The notes under the pieces: model-generated
Told to the model about the DNA's origin: nothing
The model's input: only the letters and a program-made list of their open reading frames with translations
Databases searched by the model: none
Shown: piece by piece, positions 45,101 through 55,095 of the stretch
Layout: each line of letters begins with the position of its first letter
Numbering within the stretch: position 1 is the first letter of the stretch
Made by a program: the position numbers and the translations under genes
From: an uncultured Psychroserpens sp.
GTDB lineage: Bacteria > Bacteroidota > Bacteroidia > Flavobacteriales > Flavobacteriaceae
NCBI GenBank assembly: GCA_947488655.1
Contig: CANKZZ010000003.1
Span: 434,001 to 498,000 of the forward strand
Reading direction: 5' to 3'
Length of the DNA stretch: 64,000 bases

Positions 45101-48100
45101 GCGAAGTTTGAAGTAACTTGTCCATTAAAATCTGTATCGCAAAAATCTGTTCCGCACGATTCTAATGCAGCAATATTTGTGGCATTCCAATCTATAGCTA
45201 ATTGCTCATTATTATCACCAGAGCATTCAATTGAAGCATCTGTAACAGCGCAATTGTCTAAGTTTGGAGGTGTTGTATCTTCTAAGGTAAGCGTTGTAAC
45301 TAATCTTGAAAAATTTCCGCAGTCATCAGTAATAGTATAAGTAACACTTATAGTACCACCTTGACCACACGTTGATATCAAGTTAGTATATGCAAAATCT
45401 GAAGTTACTTGTCCATTAAAATCTATATCACAAGAATCAGCACCACAGTTTTCTAAAGCAGTAATATTTCCAGCATTCCAATCTATAGCTAATTGCTCAT
45501 TATCATTACCAGAACATTCTATCGATGCATCTAGAACAGCACAATCATCTAAGTTTGGAGGCGTTGTGTCTTCCAATGTTAAAGTTGCAGTTAACGTTGT
45601 AGCATTATTACAATCGTCTGTAATAGTATAAAGAACTGTAATTGTGCCTCCTTGACCACAAGTAGAGGTAAGATTAGAGTAAGTGTAGTTTGATGTTACA
45701 GTAACACCAAGATCATCTGCACAGTTTTCTAATGCTGAAATATTAGCAGTATTCCAATTGTTTGCTAATTGTTCATTATCATCGCCAGAACATTCTATCG
45801 ATTCATCTGTAACTGAACAATTTGATAAATCTGGAATTGTACCATCATCAAAAGTTAATGTAGCAGTTACAGTTGATGCGTTCCCACAATCATCAGTAAT
45901 AGTATATGTTACATTTAATGTTCCGCAAGGACCACAAACGATGTTTAGGTTATTAAAGTCATAATCTGACGTTACAGATAAATCACTATCACAAGCATCT
46001 GTAGCACACGTTTGGAGCGCAGCAATATTAGCAGCATCCCACGCATTAGCTAAAGATTCATTATTATCATCTGTACATTCTAATGTTGTATTTTCTATAG
46101 TGCAGTTAGTTACATCTGGCGCAATGGTATCTACAGTAGAAATAGTTTGCGTATCTACAGTTGTATTTCCACAATCATCTGTGGCAGTCCAAGTTCTCGT
46201 TATTGTTTCAGTTGAGCCACATGCATCAACAGATGTATCGTTAAATGTAATAGTAACATTTCCGCAGGTATCATTAGCAGTAGCATTTCCAGTATTTGTT
46301 GGGTCTATACTAGATGTACATTCTATGGTTATATCTGAAGGTACGTTAAGCGTAGGAGCTTCATTATCTTCTACAGTTATAATTTGGGTTCCTGAAACTG
46401 AATTACCACAGTCATCTGTTGCGGTCCACGTTCTTGTTATAGTTTCTGTATTACCACAATTAGGTACTGACGCATCAGTATATGTAACAGTTGCACTACC
46501 ACAAGTATCTGTAGCAGTAGCTGTACCTGTATTTGGTGGATTGGTGTTTTCTCCACATTCCATGATTTTATCTCCAGGAACAATTAAATTTGGAGGCGTT
46601 GTATCTTCGATAGTAATAATTTGAGTATCGGTTGCAGCATTACCACATTCATCTGTAGCGACCCATGTTCTAGTTATTGTGCCAGTATTACCACAATCTC
46701 CAGAAAAAGCATCAGTAAATGAGATTGTTACATTTCCGCAGTTATCATTTGCAGTCGCATTACCTGTACTAGAAGGGTCTGTACTAGCAGTACATTCTAA
46801 GGTAATATCTGTAGGAACAGTAAGAGATGGCGCAAGTGTATCTGTAATTGATATTGTTTGTGTATCTGAAACCGAATTACCACAATCATCAGTTGCTGTC
46901 CATGTTCGTGTTAGCTCTCTTGAGTTACCACAATTGTTAATTTCTGTATCTATATAAGTTATAGTAACTGATCCACAAGTATCTGTTCCTGTTGCTAACC
47001 CTGTATTTGAGGGATCAATATTTCCGTTTTGTGAACATTCTAAAGTAATAGCTGCAGGTACTGTTAATGAAGGTGCAGTTGTATCTATTACTGTAATAGT
47101 TTGCGTATCTGTCGTGGTATTACCACAAGCATCTAGCAATGTCCATGTTCTAGTAATTGAGTATGAATTATCACAGCTTCCTGCAGTAATTTGGTCTGTA
47201 AAAGTTGCTTCTAATGGTGTTAAAGAATCACAATTATCAGCCTCATTAGTGACCTCGCCAACAAGAGTTAAGTCGTTAACGTCTTGATCACACTGTATTG
47301 TTATATCTGCTGGAACTGTAAATGTTGGGTCTGTAGTGTCTATAACATTAATAATTAATGTTCTAATAGTTTCATTACCACAATCATCTGTAGCTGTCCA
47401 AGTTCTATTTAGCGTATAATTATTTTCGCATTCACCATCAGTTCTTGTTTCAACAAAACTCACTGTAGCATCACTACAATCATCTGTAGCTGTTAAAGTT
47501 TCGGCTGGTTCTAAATCACTGCATTCTAATGTGATTTCATCTGTTGTAGTTTCTGGATTTGAATAATTTGAAATACAAGTAAACTCGATACTATGTTGTC
47601 TACCCGAACCAGATACATTTGCCACTCTAGCAACAACACCAACTCTAAATCTAAATGTACTTGAGTTTGTGTTTCTAGTAGTAAAATTTGCTTGAGGATA
47701 TACGTTAGATACAGCAGGATATTCTGTAGTTCCTGCAGTTGCAATAACCCACGATCCTTCTTCAGTAATTGTTAAATCTGTAGGGTCATTAACCGTATAA
47801 CTAGATGTAAATTGTGTCCAGTTAACTTCACCATAGCTATTACCACCATCAATATCATTAAAGTTGGTATAAAACTCTGGCAAACTTACAGGATTACCAT
47901 CTGTAGAATCTATAAAATCTAACTGATATTCTACATATGCACGATCTCCAATATTGATTAGGCTAAAAGCTGTTCTTGGTTTTAATGCATTTGGATCTGT
48001 ACCATTATTATCATCTAAAACAGGTATGGTTGCATTAACGGTCTCAACGATTGTAAGTAATGCATCTATTCCTTCAGAAATATTATTAAATTTAAATGTT

Positions 48101-50343
48101 TCTCCAGGTAAAAATGTAGAATTATCACCATCTCCAGTTACCTCTTGGTAGTTATTGAATGATAATATTGGTACATTTACACAAGATGAAATTTCATTAT
48201 TTACATCTGATGGAAAACCAACTATTGTAGGTCCAACAGTATCTTCTATTGCAAAGGTAGCAGTTGTAGAGACTGAGTTGTTACAATCATCTGTAGCAGT
48301 AAAAGTTGCTGTAGCAGATCCTGTTTGTCCGCATTCGTCTGAAAACCCAGAATAATTATTAGACCAAGTTACACTTCCGCAGTTATCGGTTGCAAAAGCA
48401 TTACCATTTGACGTTAGCCAATTATCAAAAGCCTCTTGACTGTTTGGACCACATTGAACGGTTAGGTCAAATGCATTGGCGTTTAGAGTAGGAGGTGTTG
48501 TATCTTGAATAAAAATGTTTTGTGTGTAGGTTTCGATAGTTACTCCACATTGGTCTGTGAATGTCCAAGTGTTAGTATAAGCACCATTATTTGGACAATT
48601 TGGCTCTGAAACAAAAGGACCAGAAGTTTTAATAAGAGTAAAATTACAAATATCTGTTTCTGGTTCTAGATTTTGAGCTGCATTAATTGCACTTGTGTTA
48701 GAACATTCTATAATTCTATCTAATTCGCCTGGAGCTGTAGACCAGTTAACTTCTGGTTGTTCTATTTCTATTTCTAATGGTAATAAATCTCCTTGATTAC
48801 AATCTTTTATAGATGCAGAACTTAATGTACTTTGCGTATTAGGATTTTGAATACCTTCATAAGAAGCAATAAATTGTAATTCGAATTCTAAATCACAATC
48901 TGTCTCTAAAAAGTAACATTGGTCTTCTATTTCTAATTCAAATTCAATGCCTAAACTATTATCTCCAACATTAAACATTCCATCTTCAAACGTAAATAGA
49001 AATTCTCGCGTAGTAGAATCAAAAGAAGATGTTACACCTGCTGGTAAATTTACTCCTGTTGCATTACTAATTTGTGGAGGTAATATTGATGACATCGATA
49101 AGTTTACCGCATTATCGTTCCCTCTATTATATAAATCGAAACTTAAGCCTAAAGTAGATCCTGGAGTCGCAGGATTATTACCAGAGTTTAACGTAACTTC
49201 AATTGGTGCTAAATCTGGAGCCCAAACTTCTACTGAAAAACCAAGTAAATATAAACCATATGTTTCTTGGTCTGACGTTAATCTAAATGTGGCTGAGGTT
49301 TGATTATTGGCAATTACAGTGTTTAAGGTATTTGATAAATTAAATATACCAGCATCAAAACCTAATGTATTTAAACTAGCTGGATTTCTATCAATAAAAT
49401 CAATGCCTCTATTAGTTATACTGCTGTCAAAGAAATTTGATGACAAGCGTTGAGGTGTAGAAATATCTTGAAAAACTCCTAATACATTTTGTATTTGAAG
49501 CATATCTCCACCTAAATCTCTATCGCCTTCTAATGCACCAATTAAAATATCTGCATCAACTAGACCAACAGGAACAGTTTGAAAACCATCAAATAAAATA
49601 TCAAAATTATTAGTAGATTGAGTTACTTGAGCATAACCATCAAACAAACTTATATTTTTAGATGGTAATTTAGGACTCTCATATACAAATACAATTTGCC
49701 AACCACCAGAAGTACCAATATTTGTCATATCGTGTCCTGAAAGACCTCCAGCTTTAGCTTCAACATTTGCTACTTGGTATTTACCATAAGGCGATCCCAA
49801 ATTTTGAACGTCGTTTGTAATATCTTTAAAACAAATGTATGGGTCATTATCGATATGAGTAGCTCTATCCCTTCCTCTATAAACAACTTGGTCCGCAGTA
49901 ACTGTTGTATAGGTAGTTTGCCCAGGAAGCATTAACTTAACGTCATTATAATTCCAGTTTGGTTGATTTTCAGAATTTACATCATTGGTAGGTTCTCTAT
50001 CTGCAGCTGCCCAATACAAATAAACTCTATACATAGATACGCAAGATAATTGTGGTTCTGGATTAACCAGATTTGCACTACTCGAATTAAATGTAGTGGT
50101 ATCATTATCAATATCTACAAAGACATTATTGTTAAAATCGTGATTACCATCAACACCGTTATAGTTTCCTGTGGCAGTTCTAGAAAGTACATTGTTCGCA
50201 ATCATGCAAACATCACCTTTAACGGTTTCACTAAAACGAGGTTCAAAAGTATCTAGAACTTGAGAGTTCGCAAAGAAACCACAGCATATAACTAGTATAG
50301 CGATGACGTTTTTGAAGGTATTATGATTAATAGCAGTTTTCAT
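39169..50343 (-). CDS. Giant SprB-like T9SS type B surface protein with HYR-type repeats
   Basis: A 3724-residue exported protein (signal peptide residues 1-27, ending CCGFFANSQ). Residues 28 to about 500 form an N-terminal region with a DUF11-like part ([20 protein letters not shown]). Repeats follow: HYR-like segments to 1086, four of about 80 residues (1087-1404), seventeen of 92-97 residues (1405-3031), five of 83 residues (3032-3446) and one divergent copy. The C-terminus (about 3630-3724: [32 protein letters not shown]) is a gliding-motility-associated type B sorting domain. The protein is Cys-rich: the 17 long repeats alone hold 102 cysteines. By analogy with SprB it should be a surface adhesin, perhaps moved by the gliding motors; this is not shown. 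PorP/SprF and PorE-like genes follow. Confidence 0.93.
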   Translation of the reverse strand: MKTAINHNTFKNVIAILVICCGFFANSQVLDTFEPRFSETVKGDVCMIANNVLSRTATGNYNGVDGNHDFNNNVFVDIDNDTTTFNSSSANLVNPEPQLSCVSMYRVYLYWAAADREPTNDVNSENQPNWNYNDVKLMLPGQTTYTTVTADQVVYRGRDRATHIDNDPYICFKDITNDVQNLGSPYGKYQVANVEAKAGGLSGHDMTNIGTSGGWQIVFVYESPKLPSKNISLFDGYAQVTQSTNNFDILFDGFQTVPVGLVDADILIGALEGDRDLGGDMLQIQNVLGVFQDISTPQRLSSNFFDSSITNRGIDFIDRNPASLNTLGFDAGIFNLSNTLNTVIANNQTSATFRLTSDQETYGLYLLGFSVEVWAPDLAPIEVTLNSGNNPATPGSTLGLSFDLYNRGNDNAVNLSMSSILPPQISNATGVNLPAGVTSSFDSTTREFLFTFEDGMFNVGDNSLGIEFELEIEDQCYFLETDCDLEFELQFIASYEGIQNPNTQSTLSSASIKDCNQGDLLPLEIEIEQPEVNWSTAPGELDRIIECSNTSAINAAQNLEPETDICNFTLIKTSGPFVSEPNCPNNGAYTNTWTFTDQCGVTIETYTQNIFIQDTTPPTLNANAFDLTVQCGPNSQEAFDNWLTSNGNAFATDNCGSVTWSNNYSGFSDECGQTGSATATFTATDDCNNSVSTTATFAIEDTVGPTIVGFPSDVNNEISSCVNVPILSFNNYQEVTGDGDNSTFLPGETFKFNNISEGIDALLTIVETVNATIPVLDDNNGTDPNALKPRTAFSLINIGDRAYVEYQLDFIDSTDGNPVSLPEFYTNFNDIDGGNSYGEVNWTQFTSSYTVNDPTDLTITEEGSWVIATAGTTEYPAVSNVYPQANFTTRNTNSSTFRFRVGVVARVANVSGSGRQHSIEFTCISNYSNPETTTDEITLECSDLEPAETLTATDDCSDATVSFVETRTDGECENNYTLNRTWTATDDCGNETIRTLIINVIDTTDPTFTVPADITIQCDQDVNDLTLVGEVTNEADNCDSLTPLEATFTDQITAGSCDNSYSITRTWTLLDACGNTTTDTQTITVIDTTAPSLTVPAAITLECSQNGNIDPSNTGLATGTDTCGSVTITYIDTEINNCGNSRELTRTWTATDDCGNSVSDTQTISITDTLAPSLTVPTDITLECTASTDPSSTGNATANDNCGNVTISFTDAFSGDCGNTGTITRTWVATDECGNAATDTQIITIEDTTPPNLIVPGDKIMECGENTNPPNTGTATATDTCGSATVTYTDASVPNCGNTETITRTWTATDDCGNSVSGTQIITVEDNEAPTLNVPSDITIECTSSIDPTNTGNATANDTCGNVTITFNDTSVDACGSTETITRTWTATDDCGNTTVDTQTISTVDTIAPDVTNCTIENTTLECTDDNNESLANAWDAANIAALQTCATDACDSDLSVTSDYDFNNLNIVCGPCGTLNVTYTITDDCGNASTVTATLTFDDGTIPDLSNCSVTDESIECSGDDNEQLANNWNTANISALENCADDLGVTVTSNYTYSNLTSTCGQGGTITVLYTITDDCNNATTLTATLTLEDTTPPNLDDCAVLDASIECSGNDNEQLAIDWNAGNITALENCGADSCDIDFNGQVTSDFAYTNLISTCGQGGTISVTYTITDDCGNFSRLVTTLTLEDTTPPNLDNCAVTDASIECSGDNNEQLAIDWNATNIAALESCGTDFCDTDFNGQVTSNFAYANLVSTCGQGGTIAVVYTITDDCGNATTLNATLTLEDTIAPNVTGCTVENTTLECDETENETLANAWNASNIAALEACAVDSCDTDFTGQVTSDYDFDNLNTTCGPCGTINVTYTITDDCGNTTTLAATLTFDDGTIPDLSNCSVTDESIECSGEDNEQLANDWNTANISALENCADDLGVTVTSNYAYANLVSTCGQGGTITVVYTITDDCDNATTLTATLTLEDTTPPNLDNCSVTDASIECSGDDNEQLAIDWNAANIAALESCVADSCDTDFNGQVSSDFAYSNLVSTCGQGGTIAVIYTITDDCGNATTLNATLTLEDTTPPNLDNCTVTDASIECSGDENEQLAIDWNAANIAALESCGADSCDSDFNGQVSSDFAYTNLVSTCGQGGTIAVIYTITDDCGNATTLNATLTLEDTTPPNLDNCSVTDASIECSGDDNEQLAIDWNAANIAALESCGADSCDTDFNGQVTSDFAYTNLVSTCGQGGTIAVIYTITDDCGNATTLNATLTLEDTTPPNLDNCTVTDASIECSGDNNEQLAIDWNATNIAALESCVADSCDTDFNGQVTSDFAYSNLVSTCGQGGTISVTYTITDDCGNFSRLVATLTLEDTTPPNLDNCAVTDASIECSGDNNEQLAIDWNATNIAALESCGTDFCDTDFNGQVTSNFAYTNLVSTCGLGGTIAVIYTITDDCGNATTLNATLTLEDTIAPDLTGCTVENTTLECDETENETLADAWNAANIAALEACAVDSCDADFTGQVTSDYDFNNLNTTCGPCGTINVTYTITDDCGNATTLIATLTFDDGTIPDLSNCSVEDETIECSGDDNELLANDWNTANISALENCADDLGVTVTSNYDYTDLISTCGLGGTITVIYTITDDCGNATTLTATLTLEDSTPPNLDTCSVTDASIECSGDDNEQLAIDWNAANIAALESCVDDSCDTDFNGQVTSDFAYSNLVSTCGQGGTIAVVYTITDDCGNATTLNTTLTLEDTTPPNLDNCSVTDASIECSGDDNEQLAIDWNAANIAALENCGADSCDTDFNGQVTSDFAYTNLVSTCGLGGTIAVIYTITDDCGNATTLNATLTLEDTIAPDLTGCTVENTTLECDETENETLADAWNAENIAALEACAVDSCDEDFTGQVTSDYDFNNLNTTCGPCGTISVNYTITDDCGNSTTLTAILTFGDETIPDLSNCDVEDTAMECVGDENSTLASDWNDNNIVALQSCADDISVTVTSNFDFDNFNVTCGQSGTLAVTYTIADECGNATTLTAILTIEDTTAPIFTVPADITIECDQDPTDLTITGDVTDETDLCSGELEATYTDAIANGTCVNERIITRTWTLIDDCGNVTTQPQTITIQDTTAPTFTVPADVTLECDADINDISLTGDVTDEADNCSTNLEATFVDVISNGSCANEFIISRTWTVTDDCDNATSLVQTITIQDTTVPTFTVPADVTLECDVDINDLSLTGDVTDEADNCSTNLEATYTDTIANGNCANESIISRTWTLIDECNNETTLVQTITLEDTTAPTFTVPADVTLECDVDVNDVSLTGDVTDEADNCSSNLEATYSDTIAEGSCVNNYVITRVWTVTDDCNNANALVQTITIQDTTAPTFTMPADVTLECDEDITDINLTGDVTDETDNCSTNLEATFTDEVFEGDCPNNSTITRTWTLTDECENTTTLVQTITVVDTTAPTLVGELEEVINVVCNEIPEIPELVFEDACSTNITVEFNETSTNDGTIMDYEIIRDWFVSDECGNETVFTQTIFVSVASDVSANEGDLCIGDDFDFDLFSLLNGDYDPDGVWTVTNGDATIDGSFFNPTSLLDDDGDYTDDQLTDYEFTYTFGGFCPGEVTVTIAINDDCIVLPCGDEDLVISKAVTANFDGINEFFTISGTEDCGFTYELQIFNRWGAKIYENFNYQNDWNGTSSKASVGNSNFVPTGTYYYVLNIKNSGLKPRTGPIYVSTK
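40006..41250 (-). repeat. Five tandem 249-bp repeats (83-residue HYR type)
   Basis: Each unit begins D-T-T-(A/V)-P-(T/I)-F-T-(V/M)-P-A-D-(V/I)-T and ends with an [12 protein letters not shown] strand; 5 x 249 = 1245 bp exactly. They lie between the 17-repeat array and the C-terminal region of the giant protein. Confidence 0.93.
41251..46131 (-). repeat. Seventeen tandem repeats in a higher-order pattern (types I, G, P)
   Basis: From the N-terminal side (46131 downwards) the units are I G P P I G P P P P P I G P P I G. I units start DTIAP and have 97 residues (95 in the first); G units start DGTIP (DETIP in the last) and have 92; P units start DTTPP or DSTPP and have 97. The lengths sum exactly to 1627 residues (4881 bp). 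I units have 7 cysteines, G units 5 and P units 6. Blocks are nearly identical in DNA at offsets of 2022 bp (seven units) and 1149 bp (four units). Confidence 0.95.
46132..47085 (-). repeat. Four tandem repeats of about 238 bp (HYR-like)
   Basis: Four units of 79-80 residues that open with a Dxx(A/P)P(S/N/T)L(T/I/N)VP strand and contain a (T/N)DxCG(S/N) turn and RTW(T/V)ATD(D/E)CGN. They are more divergent from each other than the units of the 17-repeat array. Confidence 0.88.
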
Positions 50344-50840
50344 AAATACATATTTAGTTTACTTAACTATTGCTAGTTAAATTGGGGACTTTGTAATACT
50401 ATTTAATTAGATGCTCGCAAATATTACAAGCTATCTTATTTTAATTAATGTTATTTTAAATTTTGCAAACTACTTGTCTTTAATTACTTTACTGTAAAAT
50501 GACTTATTAGTTTTATACCAATACATAACTTAGTATCATAAAATTTAATTTATAATATTATGCAGGATGATTTAAAATAAATATTGCAAAATATAAGCAA
50601 CGATTTACGATTAAATCAATGGTTCAAAATTTTTGTGAGGGGAGAACATAGGTAACCAATTTCTTGGTAAATGGATTTATTAATATATTTTTGATTTGGG
50701 ATTATTCTATATATTTAACTTCACAAATGAACTGATTACTAACACGTTTGACAAATTTAAATGATAAAGGGAGCAAAATACTCGTTAAAACGGAATTATG
50801 CAACATTTTGTCGATAAAAAATGCACTTAATCGAATATAG
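50344..50840. other. Gene-free divergent intergenic region upstream of the giant adhesin
   Basis: Nearly 500 AT-rich bases between the giant protein (-) and sixA (+), with no plausible gene. It must hold both promoters. A perfect minus-strand -7 match (TAAATTTG, plus-strand CAAATTTA at 50752-50759) is the only good candidate for the adhesin; it would give a leader of about 400 bases. A small inverted repeat (ACCAA, TTTC loop, TTGGT) lies near 50655-50670. Nothing firmer is visible. Confidence 0.4.
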
Positions 50841-51326
50841 ATGAAAACTATCACACTTGTAAGACATGCTAAATCATCATGGGAATATGATGTAAATGAT
50901 AAAGAAAGACCTTTAAAAAAGAGAGGATTTAAAGATGCCAATTTGGTATCTATGGCTTTTAAAAAGAGGGGTTTAGAAATGGATTGGGTGTTTTCCAGTC
51001 CTGCAAATAGGGCTTTGTCTACTTGTAAAATTTTTATTAAAAATTTGAATATATATACAGATATTCTAACAATTGAAGAAGATTTGTATGATTTTGGAGG
51101 AGAACATGTCATAAATTTTATAAAAAATCTAGACGAAAATTATCAAAATGTTATGATTTTTGGACATAATCATGCTTTCACATCAATTTGCAATATATTT
51201 GGTGATATGTTTGTTGATAATCTTCCAACAAGTGGATTAGTGGTAATTGATTTTAGTATAGATTCATGGAAGGATGTTAATAAAGGAAAAACCAGATTTA
51301 CGATATTCCCTAGAGATTTAAAATAA
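50841..51326 (+). CDS. sixA: SixA-like phosphohistidine phosphatase
   Basis: A 161-residue histidine-phosphatase-superfamily protein. The catalytic RHG-type motif is TLVRHAKSSWE at residues 5-15 (catalytic His9); further active-site residues are the Arg in SSPANRALSTCKIF and the His in IFGHNHAFTSI. The length matches SixA, which dephosphorylates histidine phosphotransfer domains and NPr in E. coli. Its stop overlaps the ppk1 start (TAATG), so it is translated with polyphosphate kinase. That placement hints at a role in phosphohistidine or polyphosphate turnover. The target is unknown. Confidence 0.9.
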   Translation: MKTITLVRHAKSSWEYDVNDKERPLKKRGFKDANLVSMAFKKRGLEMDWVFSSPANRALSTCKIFIKNLNIYTDILTIEEDLYDFGGEHVINFIKNLDENYQNVMIFGHNHAFTSICNIFGDMFVDNLPTSGLVVIDFSIDSWKDVNKGKTRFTIFPRDLK

Positions 51327-53377
51327 TGACAAAAGATAAAAATAGCTATATAAATAGAGAGCTCAGCTGGCTTCAATTTAATGATAGAGTTTTACAAGAA
51401 GCTGCCGATGAGAGCGTACCATTAATTGAAAGATTACGCTTTCTAGGAATTTTTTCTAATAACTTAGATGAATTTTTTAAAGTAAGATACGCAACTGTAA
51501 AACGAATTGATGAAGCAGGAAAAGGTGGTAAAAGTGAGCTGGGAATAAAAGCAGCTGAACTTTTAGAAATTATAACACAAGTAGTTATAAAACAGCAAAG
51601 CACTAGCCTAGATATTTTATATAATATTGGTCAAAAATTAGAAGATGAAGATATTTATATCGTTGATGAAAAGACGATAAAAAAAGAGCATCATGATTTT
51701 ATAAAAAACTATTTTATACAACAAATTAGTCCTGCTCTGGTAACCATAATATTAAATGATTCGCTAGAGTTGCCTGTGCTTAAAGATATTTCGGCATACT
51801 TGGCAGTAAAGATGGAACTAAAAACAGGACAAAATCAATATGCGCTAATTGAAATTCCTAAATCTATGGATCGTTTTATCGTGCTTCCTTCAATAGAAGG
51901 CAAGAGCTATATTATGATTCTTGATGATATTTTGAGATATTGTTTAGATGATATCTTTAATATTTTTCATTACGACAGTATCGTAGCCAATATGATTAAA
52001 ATTACACGAGATGGCGAATTAGATTTTGATAGTGATTTGAGTAAAAGTTTTATTGAAAAACTATCAGATAGTGTTAAAGACAGGCAAATAGGTGATCCTG
52101 TACGTTTTGTGTATGACAAAACGATTGATGAAGAAACGTTAGATTATCTCATGTCTAAAATGGGTATAGAGACCAAAGACAGCGTGATACCTGGAGGTCG
52201 CTATCATAACAGGAGAGATTATATGGATTTTCCTAGTCTTGGAAGAACAGATTTGCTTTATAAAAAAATCTCGCCTCTACCTGTGAAAGGTTTAAGTATA
52301 CAAAATAGTATTTTTAGCTCTATCTCTAAAAAAGACTATTTATTACATACGCCTTATCAGACCTTTTCTTATGTGGTAAAATTTTTACGAGAAGCAGCGC
52401 TAGACCCTCAAATACGATCAATTAAAATCACTATTTATAGATTAGCACAAATATCTCACATCGCTAGTTCTTTAATTAATGCTGCAAAAAATGGTAAAAA
52501 AGTTACTGTAGTGATAGAGCTTAGAGCTCGTTTTGATGAGCAAGCAAATATTGACTATGCTGAGCAAATGCAAGATGAAGGTGTTAACTTATTATTTGGA
52601 GTAGCTGGTTTAAAAGTTCATAGTAAAATATGTGTTATTGAGCGCGAAGAAAATAATGCTATTAAACGATATGGTTTTATTAGTACTGGTAATTTTAATG
52701 AGTCTACAGCTAAGGTGTATACAGATTTTACACTATTTACTGCTAATCAAAAAATATTAAAAGATCTTAATAAGGTATTTAACTTTTTTGAAACTAACTA
52801 TCGTATTTATCGATACAAACACATCATAACCTCTCCGCATTATACAAAATCAAAACTTTTTGCGCTTATAGATACCGAAATTGAAAACGTTAAACAAGGT
52901 AGACCAGCATTTATTAAACTAAAGTTAAATAGTATATCTAGTTATAAAATGATAGATAAGCTATACGAAGCAAGTAGAGCTGGCGTGAAAATTAAGATGA
53001 TTGTTAGAGGTATATGTTGTTTAGTGCCTGGTGTTAAAGGTATGAGCGAAAACATAGAGGTTATAAGTATTATTGATAAGTTTTTAGAACATACAAGACT
53101 CTATGTGTTTTGTAATAATAACGATACAAAGGTTTATATTTCTTCTGCAGATTGGATGACGCGTAATATAGAGAATAGAGTAGAAGTAAGTTGTCCAATT
53201 TATCAAGATGATATTAAGAAAGAATTATTAAATATTTTTGATATTTGCTGGAGCGATAATGTAAAAGCTAGAATTGTAGATAGTACTCAAAGCAACCAAT
53301 ATCGCCGAAACAATAAGCCTAAGGTTAGAGCACAATTTGCGCTTTACGATTATTTCAAAGATAAATTGAATTCATAG
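51326..53377 (+). CDS. ppk1: Polyphosphate kinase 1
   Basis: Makes polyphosphate from ATP via a phosphohistidine enzyme intermediate. The 683 residues contain the N-terminal domain (NRELSWLQFNDRVLQEAADE), FLGIFSNNLDEFFKVR, the head domain and two phospholipase-D-like C-terminal domains. The autophosphorylated His is His432 (GLKVHSKICVIE), and the second catalytic His is His589 (EHTRLYVFC). The gene overlaps sixA by one base and precedes ppx by one base, making a synthesis-degradation operon with a phosphatase in front. Confidence 0.97.
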   Translation: MTKDKNSYINRELSWLQFNDRVLQEAADESVPLIERLRFLGIFSNNLDEFFKVRYATVKRIDEAGKGGKSELGIKAAELLEIITQVVIKQQSTSLDILYNIGQKLEDEDIYIVDEKTIKKEHHDFIKNYFIQQISPALVTIILNDSLELPVLKDISAYLAVKMELKTGQNQYALIEIPKSMDRFIVLPSIEGKSYIMILDDILRYCLDDIFNIFHYDSIVANMIKITRDGELDFDSDLSKSFIEKLSDSVKDRQIGDPVRFVYDKTIDEETLDYLMSKMGIETKDSVIPGGRYHNRRDYMDFPSLGRTDLLYKKISPLPVKGLSIQNSIFSSISKKDYLLHTPYQTFSYVVKFLREAALDPQIRSIKITIYRLAQISHIASSLINAAKNGKKVTVVIELRARFDEQANIDYAEQMQDEGVNLLFGVAGLKVHSKICVIEREENNAIKRYGFISTGNFNESTAKVYTDFTLFTANQKILKDLNKVFNFFETNYRIYRYKHIITSPHYTKSKLFALIDTEIENVKQGRPAFIKLKLNSISSYKMIDKLYEASRAGVKIKMIVRGICCLVPGVKGMSENIEVISIIDKFLEHTRLYVFCNNNDTKVYISSADWMTRNIENRVEVSCPIYQDDIKKELLNIFDICWSDNVKARIVDSTQSNQYRRNNKPKVRAQFALYDYFKDKLNS

Positions 53378-53378
53378 T

Positions 53379-54284
53379 ATGTTAACTATAAAAAAATATG
53401 CAGCAATAGATATTGGTTCTAATGCAGTGAGACTTTTAATTGCAAGTATAATTGAGCAAAAGGGTCATCCTGTAAAATTTAAAAAAACTTCTTTAGTTAG
53501 AGTACCAATTAGACTTGGAGCAGATGTGTTTTTAACAGGAGAAATTTCCGAAGAAAATGAAAAACGCATGTTAGATACTATGATAGCATTTAAATTGCTC
53601 ATGAAATCTCATAAGGTTGTAACTTATAAAGCTTGTGCTACATCTGCTATGAGAGAAGCCAATAATGGTGTTAAACTATCTAAACAAATAGCTAAAAATG
53701 CTAAGATAGAAATAGATATTATTGGAGGAGAAGAAGAAGCAGCCATAATTGCTGCGACAGATTTAAATAGCTATATAAAAGAAGATAAAACGTATTTGTA
53801 TGTAGATGTTGGAGGCGGTAGCACAGAGTTTACTGTAATACATCTAGGTAAAACAGTAGCATCAAAATCGTTTAAAATAGGTACAGTTAGGTTATTAAAC
53901 GATATTGTTAAAAAAGAAATCTGGCAAGAATTAGAAAGCTGGATAAAAACGAATACTAAGGGATATGATGTGGTGGATCTTATAGGATCTGGTGGTAACA
54001 TAAATAAAATATTTAAGATTTCTGGTAAGGCTTTAGGCAAACCATTAACTTATTTTTATCTAACATCATATTATAACAAACTTCAAACCTATTCTTACGA
54101 AGAACGTATTACAGAGTTAGAACTTAATCCTGATCGTGCAGATGTGATTATTCCTGCAACGAGAATCTATTTATCTGCAATGAAATGGAGTGGCGCTAAA
54201 GATATTTATGTGCCAAAAATTGGATTGTCTGACGGAATTATAAAAAGTGTTTATTATAAAACAGTATCAAGTATAGAGTTGTAA
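53379..54284 (+). CDS. ppx: Exopolyphosphatase / GppA-type phosphatase
   Basis: ASKHA-fold phosphatase of the Ppx/GppA family: releases phosphate from polyphosphate ends or hydrolyses pppGpp. The 301 residues correspond to the core two domains only (no C-terminal HD domain). The motifs are YAAIDIGSNAVRLLIASI at 7-24, ACATSAMREANNG, IGGEEEAAIIA, YVDVGGGSTEFTVI and DLIGSGGNINKI. It starts one base after ppk1. Substrate choice between polyphosphate and pppGpp cannot be read from the sequence; the operon favours polyphosphate. Confidence 0.93.
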   Translation: MLTIKKYAAIDIGSNAVRLLIASIIEQKGHPVKFKKTSLVRVPIRLGADVFLTGEISEENEKRMLDTMIAFKLLMKSHKVVTYKACATSAMREANNGVKLSKQIAKNAKIEIDIIGGEEEAAIIAATDLNSYIKEDKTYLYVDVGGGSTEFTVIHLGKTVASKSFKIGTVRLLNDIVKKEIWQELESWIKTNTKGYDVVDLIGSGGNINKIFKISGKALGKPLTYFYLTSYYNKLQTYSYEERITELELNPDRADVIIPATRIYLSAMKWSGAKDIYVPKIGLSDGIIKSVYYKTVSSIEL

Positions 54285-54439
54285 TAAAGTAGAATTTTAC
54301 ACCCTTTTAAGCTTAGAAACTCAATATTTATTTTTTAATTTTAAATTTCATCATATATTAGCAGTCTCAAATCTTTGCTAAAAGCTAGCATAATTTTGAA
54401 TTTATTCTCTTAAAAAAGAGAAGCCTAATTAAAATATTT

Positions 54440-54976
54440 ATGCAAATGAAATCATTTTTACTTACATTATTATTTGTTACTGTAACAACATTATCTTTCT
54501 CTCAAGAAGTAAGTTATGGTGTTAGAGGAGGATTAAATATCTCAAACTTAGATTTTGATCCAGACCCTACATTTACAAACCAACATAGAAACGGTTTTGC
54601 CTTTGGTGGTTTTGTAGATTATGGAATTTCAGACAATTTTTCTATTCAATTAGAAATTCAATATTCTGCCGAAGGTGCAAAAGCCGATGAGTTAAGAGCA
54701 GACTATATACAAATGCCAATCATGGCTCGTATCGGCTTAGGAGATAGGTTTACTATTGGAGTAGGTCCTATGGCAAGTTTAAAAACATGGGAAGATCGTG
54801 ATGGTTTTGCTACGTTTACTTTCTCTGGTGTAGGTGGATTAGAGTATATGATTACAGATGAATTATTTATTGATGCACGTGTACATTACGGTTTAAGCAA
54901 TATTTTAGATGAAGATTTAACCGATTTAGAAGCACAAAACACTACAATTCAATTTGGATTTGGTATAAGAATCTAA
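54440..54976 (+). CDS. Porin-family outer-membrane beta-barrel protein
   Basis: A 178-residue barrel with the family pattern seen near the window start: a signal peptide (MKSFLLTLLFVTVTTLSFSQ, with start at 54440 or the second ATG at 54446), first strand VSYGVRGGLNISNLDF, DNFSIQLEIQYSAEGAKADEL followed by RADYIQMPIMARIGLG, GVGPMASLKTW, and the final strand TIQFGFGIRI. The function is unknown. It lies 155 bases behind ppx and ends at a strong terminator. Confidence 0.83.
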   Translation: MQMKSFLLTLLFVTVTTLSFSQEVSYGVRGGLNISNLDFDPDPTFTNQHRNGFAFGGFVDYGISDNFSIQLEIQYSAEGAKADELRADYIQMPIMARIGLGDRFTIGVGPMASLKTWEDRDGFATFTFSGVGGLEYMITDELFIDARVHYGLSNILDEDLTDLEAQNTTIQFGFGIRI

Positions 54977-54996
54977 TTCTTAATTTATATTATATT

Positions 54997-55031
54997 AAAA
55001 GAGCTTCAGTAATTATTCTGAAGCTTTTTTT
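54997..55031 (+). terminator. Intrinsic terminator
   Basis: AGCTTCAG (55002-55009) pairs with CTGAAGCT (55018-55025); A-run before and T-run after. Confidence 0.88.
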
Positions 55032-55095
55032 GTGCTTTTTCTTGCTTGTGCTGAGCGTAGTTGGCCTATCGAAAATACAATTTTCTTCGGAAATA

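Noticed and set aside
39169-50343. Repeated arrays that could look like a CRISPR or minisatellite; long plus-strand open frames inside the adhesin gene (for example 39863-40273, 46100-46624)
   Set aside because: The repeat units are 237-291 bp, contiguous without spacers and code for protein in one minus-strand frame with a signal peptide and a sorting domain. The plus-strand frames are antisense shadows repeated because the coding repeats are repeated.
50344-50840. A regulatory RNA or small gene in the long gap before the adhesin
   Set aside because: No frame, hairpin-plus-T-run or paired promoter and terminator was found to support one; it is recorded only as a gene-free interval.
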